64,000 bases of DNA from Whalleya microplaca. Lineage: Eukaryota > Ascomycota > Sordariomycetes > Xylariales > Xylariaceae. Position 1 is the first letter of the stretch. The number at the start of each line of letters is the position of its first letter. This document shows, piece by piece, positions 59,001 through 64,000 of this stretch. The notes beneath the pieces are model-generated. The model was given only the letters and a program-made list of their open reading frames with translations. It did not search any database and was not told the DNA's origin. Location: the NCBI GenBank assembly GCA_022497155.1, contig MU385717.1, positions 682,001 through 746,000 on the forward strand, read 5' to 3'. Both the position numbers and the translations under genes were made by a program.

Positions 59001-61282
59001 GGCAGCGTTCAGTTCTGGCTCCTTGAAAACAGACTTGTCGACTTTGGACAATGCCTTCAAGGCCTTGGCGGGATCGTAGTCGTTCTTGAACAAAGTGTTG
59101 ATGGCTACATCCAGTAAATTTGTGGATAATTCCGGTAGGCCAAATGCAGGAATAAGCTTCGCCTTCGCATTCGCCACATAGGTATCAACTTCGGACTCAG
59201 TAATTGACACGCCAGCAGTGTCCAAAGGATTCCATAATAATCGAGCCGTATTATTCGGGTCATCGTTGTCGTAGTCTTCGCCCCGAGCAACATAACCCGG
59301 AGGTTCATCCTGTACCCATTTCGGACGTCTCTCTCTGGCGGCCTTCTCGGCTTCAATAGCCGCAAGGACTTCCTTGTCCTTCTTACTACCTTTCTTAATC
59401 TCGAGAGGCTTCACCAACTTCACTGGACGTCCGGGCCATGGGAGAACGGTGGCTTGGTGTTTGGGGCCAAGCCGAGAGCCCGCTCGAGGATAGATCCGGT
59501 CATCATAATCTAGCGCGTCTTCTGGCTTGCAGTGTTGGCCCAGGTACCGGTAGGGCCATAGACTCGCCTGATATATTTGCTCCGCTGTCGCAGGTTGGTG
59601 CGAGTCGTCAATACCGTCAGCGGGGCTCGTGCGACTAGTATCGGCCGCATCATCATCCTCATCCCAGTACTCCTCTTCCTCTATCTCTGGATGCGAATCC
59701 AACTGGCTTGGCGTGTGCCTGGCTTCAAGTTTTCTCTCCTGCGCACGACTGCATGCTGCACAAGCCCAGGCAAAACCACGTGATGGCTTCTTGGTCAAAG
59801 GCGGTCGCACGCAATTCATGTGATATGTTTGCTGGCAAACAGCACAATCAACGGAGTCGTTGCTGTTTTCGAGTTAGGCGCTAGGATCTACGGTGTCGGA
59901 GCGTCGGGAAATGATAAAACTTACCTGGCACAATACCCGCCGCACCGTTTACACAGCTTAACGGCGCTGGTAAACTCCTTGGACCGACCCTGCTCGACGA
60001 GAATATATTTCCATCGCTCGTCCAATACCTTCTTGACCTTCTCTGGGACATTGACGATTTGAAAACAAGGGATCACATCGTAATTCTTTTGGATGTAGCG
60101 GTCGTACAATTTCTCATACCAGAAGCAGTCGGGTGTTTTTCGGTAAGCCTCCATGTTCTCAATTTCGGCCTTGTGGCGGATCTGGCACTTGCCACGCAAT
60201 GCAGTCAACGGGCTAATGTCCGAGTGCATAGTGGCGAACACCAATCTCGTGTCATTGACCTTTTTACCAATGTCCTTTGGTCTGTAGTACCAATTGATTC
60301 GCAACGCATCCACCGGCATTTTGGGGTCATTATGCACGTGCAGAAACTCCATGATACGTCCTACATAGTATGGCTCTCCAGGTGGTTCGCACACCAGGTA
60401 AACGTGGTCTACACGATATAGTCAGTAAAATCGTAGCAGTAAAGATGCAATTTGCGAGTTTTTGTAGTGCATACCATTGGCCTCTAGTACTGTGCCGTCG
60501 TCTGCCACCATTTTCCCATCCTTGGGAGTTGCATTGCAGTTTTCAAATCTAAGCATATTTGTCTCCTTGTATCCCGCATTGTTCACTACCGTTGCGTGTG
60601 CAGCACTTCGTCTCGTAGCTGTCGTAGTGGAGGCAGATGGCGCTGCATTGTGGGCATGGGCGTGGGTGTGATTGTGCCCATTGCTCGTGGCGGGTTGCCC
60701 AGGCGCCTTTCGTTTCTTCGAGTTGGAAGAACTCGGAGCTGATGCAGTGGCTGGGGCCGTGCTAGTCGTCGCGTGTGAATCTTTCGCGGTCGCGTGCGAA
60801 TTATGAACCTTGGCATCTTCTGATGCGGCACCTTTACGTGACGTTGAAGTTGTAGTTCTTGGCGCATCGCTGGCACCGTTTGTCGCTGTGTTGGCCTGTC
60901 GCGAGGACTTCTTGGGCTCGTCCTCCTTCCTTTCCGGATAGGCATCGTACATGTCAACGTCTACATCTTTGTCCTCTGCGTAATTTGGCCGCGCTTGTCC
61001 TCGATTTCGGGAGCGCGTACCATAGGGAGACGGACCTGCCATGGCCTCTTTGGCCGACGGGTTCGAGCCCGACGAATTAGTCTTGCTCATGGGCTGTGAA
61101 GCAGCCGCATTTTCTCCAGTGTCCTTGGAGTCGGCAGATTTAGAGTGTTCGGTTGCAGGTGCTGGACTAGATGTGTGAGATGCAGACTTAATTTGGGCGG
61201 AGCCGGAATCTGTGAGGTCCTTATTATTCGAAGATGATGAAGGATTTGGCTGATCATCGGGGTCGCAGGTCTTCTGCGCCAT
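56023..61282 (-). CDS. SNT2: BAH/ELM2/SANT/PHD chromatin protein Snt2
   Basis: Chromatin regulator; in yeast Snt2 forms a complex with Rpd3 and Ecm5 and has ubiquitin-ligase activity in histone turnover. Five exons on the minus strand: 60475-61282, 59925-60408, 58002-59862, 57553-57946 and 56023-57503, giving 1675 residues. Order of domains: disordered Ser/Thr/Lys-rich head (about 1-265); BAH (about 270-400, VYLVCEPPGEPYYVGRIMEF); PHD finger 1 (RCGGYC to CAACSRAQ); ELM2 and SANT (about 610-755); a GATA-like zinc finger (CRFCSTKNSRQWRR); PHD 2 (CAICNQ to CDMCLNDK) fused to an extended PHD (CVLCPVEF to VHVECAHQNGYILGF); a second GATA-like CITCGIDVSPKWW; and a long Pro/His/Gly-rich tail. The zinc ligands of three fingers are completed only by splicing. 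Confidence 0.94.
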
Positions 61283-64000
61283 GGTAGGCGATTTAAAGGC
61301 GGCGCATTCAAAGTGACACGGGAAAACGCCGAAAAGTTTACGGCGAGATAATCGAGGCAAGTGGTGGGATTTTACACATCCACACAGAACTGTCAAGCCT
61401 GGTTGCAAATCTTACAGGCAATACGTTTCAGACAAGATGTGTGTTGGTGGCCGTCGATTCCATATGAGCGTTTCGCTGGTGGTACGACGGCAAGCTAGAG
61501 AAACTACCAGGGTCCAGTAGAAAGGCTAAACGAGTTGTGTCCTACGCGTTTAGGTAGAGGAAGGGATAAGAAGAGAAGGAAGGAAAGGGAGAAAGGTTAG
61601 GGCGTCAGATATGGGGAAATCGGCCGAAAATGCCCTGATATCTCACTGTTTAAAGAAAATGGGCGATGAGGTTTGGGAGTAGAAAGAAGGTGGGAGAGAG
61701 GTGACGGTGATGTGGGATGGGAAGATGTAAGTAGTAGTAGTAAAGGTTAAAGCAGGCCAAGATAGACCGGGGGAGGGTTGAGGCGGCGGGACAGACCATC
61801 AAATCGGTGTCCACTATCCACACGGCCAGCCCATAAGGTAGGATGGAGAAGGTAAGGTTGTGTGCGTGTGAGTAGGTACCAGACTATGCAAGGTAGGTAG
61901 GTAGCTTGAAGCAGATGATGGTCGGCCTATGATAATAGATTACCTAGGTGGATACCTCTCTTCATTCATGTAACATACAAGCCTTAGGTGCTGGGCGAGG
62001 TCTCTCTCTCACACTCTGATCGGTGGTAGGCAGACGTTCTCGACAGTTATTTTGGTGTAGCCTCGAAAGGTATGGTGTGGATGGGGATGACTTAAAAGGG
62101 CTGCTTGGCAAGGGGCAAATCGGAATGGACGTCGAACTGATATGTTAGGCTGGGTCGTAAGAGGGCCTATTCACAGGATGGGCGATGGGATCAGATGAGA
62201 TGGGAATAGGAACAAAAGAGAAGGAGATGTGCGCATCAGAAAAGGATATGTAGGTAGGGTCAAGCAAGAGATGTAAATGGGGCCCTGGCTGTATGGTAGC
62301 GGCAATTTCATCTGTATTGATGGATGTAGGCATGTATGTACCTGTGTACATACACTCACTTGTACCTGTCTCGCTCTAGTTATAGTACGTGAATACATAT
62401 CTAACATACATAGGTTGTGTACATTGTAGGTTAGGCAGGTCAATAATGTAAGAAAGCTTCAGATCCGTCGGTCATGGTCAAATGCATCGGTGCACACTGG
62501 CCAGATGCGCAGTGGGAAACGAATGGCGCATAGGGCCGTCAGACGTTCAAAATTTGATGACAAGTTGGCCAGGCCGCAGCGCAGTACCGATACATGGCAG
62601 AGCCAGGGCGGAATGCGAGATTGATGGTTTGCCGGGTTGGATGGAACGGGATGTGTTGTACACTTACACAGGCGCGGACGGTGGAGCGACTAAGGTTAAA
62701 AAGGTCTCGCCTGGAGCCACTCGCCCACACCATGCACCCTGGTCCAGCAGCTCCAGTCCAACCAACTTATGCTTCCTGCCAAAGGCTGCATGCTCTTTTC
62801 GACTTCACCTCATCATTCTTGGGTCAATACATCTACACCGGCAACCACACACGTATGCTGTTCCCCAACTTTAGTCGCCATCCCAGCTTGTCGAGGTTTG
62901 TTTTCTATATATCAAGATATCTGTTTATACGATTGTCGCAATAGATCGGCACTATCCTCCCTTCACACCAAGTTATCCCGTCCCCTAGACAGCCAAAAGT
63001 CGCATTATCAAATGGCTGCCTTGGTTTTCTTTTTTTTTCTTTTTCGGTCTGGTTGACTTGGGTTTGATGGTTTTGCTCTGGTGTGGTTCGTGCTGATTCA
63101 ATGCTTCTTGGATACATACCTTGTGAGGGTAGATGGTAAATAAAAGTAGTTTTGGCACCAAGATCGTCACTCGCCTCGTCATTAAAAAGGACTGTTACCA
63201 ATTTACCGCATGTCCCGAAAATTCGAAGTCACCTCATTCGGGGCCTTGCGTGGTTTATGACAAGCAGCATTCCTATCAATCACCTGCGTCCCTCCTCTGA
63301 GTGGGGATTCGACAGCAGATTGACGAGTCAAGAATAAGATTACCCATCCCGTAGAGCCACCGATTGAAGTTATTCGACATCGAGCATCTCATTCTCCAAT
63401 GGCCTGCCTTACCATGAAATGCCATTGCAGCAATTGACAAGCCCATACCATGCATATATACCCTCGTCAAGCTCCCATCCCTAACCGGCGGACTCAAATG
63501 CAACGCGATCCTTTCCATTAACATACTGAAGTGCTACGAATCACCATAGGGGCAAACTGGTCTCGAGTTTCGAGACACGGCAAACCTGGTCCCAGGGCTA
63601 AAAAAGACAGGTATTGAACAACCCCCACCTTTCGCTCCAAGGTCGCATGGAACAAGGATTCCCTCATCACCTCTGTACCGATACTAGAGACATGCACGAG
63701 ACGACCGAAACCGCAGACTTCGATGGAAAAAATACTGGTAGGTGGATGTGTCCATCGTAGCCATTTAACTATAATAACTGCACAGCAAGATTACTTTATT
63801 CCAATTGCAGGCCTGTCATGCAAATTGGTGATTGACCAAAATTCAAGACATCTGTGCGGGACACGGAAGTGAGTACCTTACATAGGACTACCTCCATATA
63901 CATACAATACTAAACATAGTCGGGTTTGGGTTGGCTGGTTGGCCGTATTCTGTACCATGTACTTGATGCGTAATCTCTGGGGTCTTCAGGTAGAACGATC
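61283..64000. other. gene-free right flank, SNT2 promoter side
   Basis: 2.7 kb upstream of SNT2 with no gene I can support. The first kilobase is purine-rich on the plus strand (GGAAGGAAAGGGAGAAAGG-like DNA around 61560-61700) and may be a long SNT2 leader. Words such as GGTAGGTAGGTAG occur near 61890. The ATG frame at 62482-62874 is low in complexity of support and probably chance. Confidence 0.55.

Noticed and set aside
62482..62874. Plus-strand ATG frame of 130 codons in the right flank
   Set aside because: No codon bias, no recognisable motif, and competing frames of equal length overlap it.
1..64000. Biosynthetic gene cluster, CRISPR array, integrated virus or intact transposon
   Set aside because: No synthase, integrase, reverse transcriptase or transposase frames, no spaced repeats, and the genes are unrelated housekeeping functions.

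Overview
This is a window of nuclear DNA from a filamentous ascomycete (Pezizomycotina, probably Sordariomycetes; I cannot place it more finely). The evidence is short GT-AG introns of about 50 to 270 bp inside conserved eukaryotic genes, a mitochondrial MutS (MSH1), a fungal-type cytosine deaminase, an Snt2-type BAH/ELM2/SANT/PHD protein, and intergenic DNA rich in TACCTA/TAGGTA words. There are no operons, CRISPR arrays, rRNA genes or intact mobile elements that I can recognise.

I support eighteen protein genes; sixteen are well supported as to structure, one (a small ORF near 22.8 kb) is tentative and one (near 10.3 kb) is real but unrecognised. From left to right: a gene-free 3.4 kb; dipeptidyl peptidase III (+); ribosomal protein eL6 (-); proteasome ubiquitin receptor Rpn13 (+); an unrecognised small protein (-); origin recognition subunit Orc3 (-); a mitochondrial PPR-type protein (+); ribosomal stalk protein P0 (+); MSH1 (-); a tentative 87-residue ORF (+); vacuolar alpha-mannosidase Ams1 (-); a CLIP-170-like CAP-Gly protein (-); a membrane-anchored helical protein (-); Nop14 (+); a bZIP factor with an unusually short zipper (-); the type I Hsp40 Ydj1/Mas5 (+); Trm82 (-); an Env7/STK16-like kinase (+); a GPATCH11-like G-patch protein (+); cytosine deaminase Fcy1 (-), made of four small exons; and Snt2 (-). 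The right 2.7 kb has no gene I can support.

The genes are ordinary housekeeping functions and do not form a pathway cluster. Ribosome and RNA biology recurs (eL6, P0, Nop14, Trm82, a mitochondrial PPR protein), as do protein quality control (Rpn13, DPP III, Ydj1), genome maintenance (Orc3, MSH1) and chromatin or transcription (Snt2, bZIP). Orientation alternates, giving divergent pairs (eL6/RPN13, ORC3/PPR, membrane protein/NOP14, bZIP/YDJ1, TRM82/ENV7) and convergent pairs (DPP3/eL6, P0/MSH1, NOP14/bZIP, YDJ1/TRM82, GPATCH11/FCY1).

I did not find a convincing new system. The most interesting signals are abrupt patches of extreme G/C third-position use inside otherwise mixed genes (DPP3, MSH1, TRM82, GPATCH11-like), a 7-base final coding exon that supplies the P0 stalk tail, a GC-AG intron in ORC3, a bZIP protein whose zipper stops after about one heptad, two in-frame starts in DPP3 that suggest dual targeting, and an orphan ATG-less reading frame near 39 kb. 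All exon limits were set by eye from splice signals and frame; coordinates could be off by a base or two.
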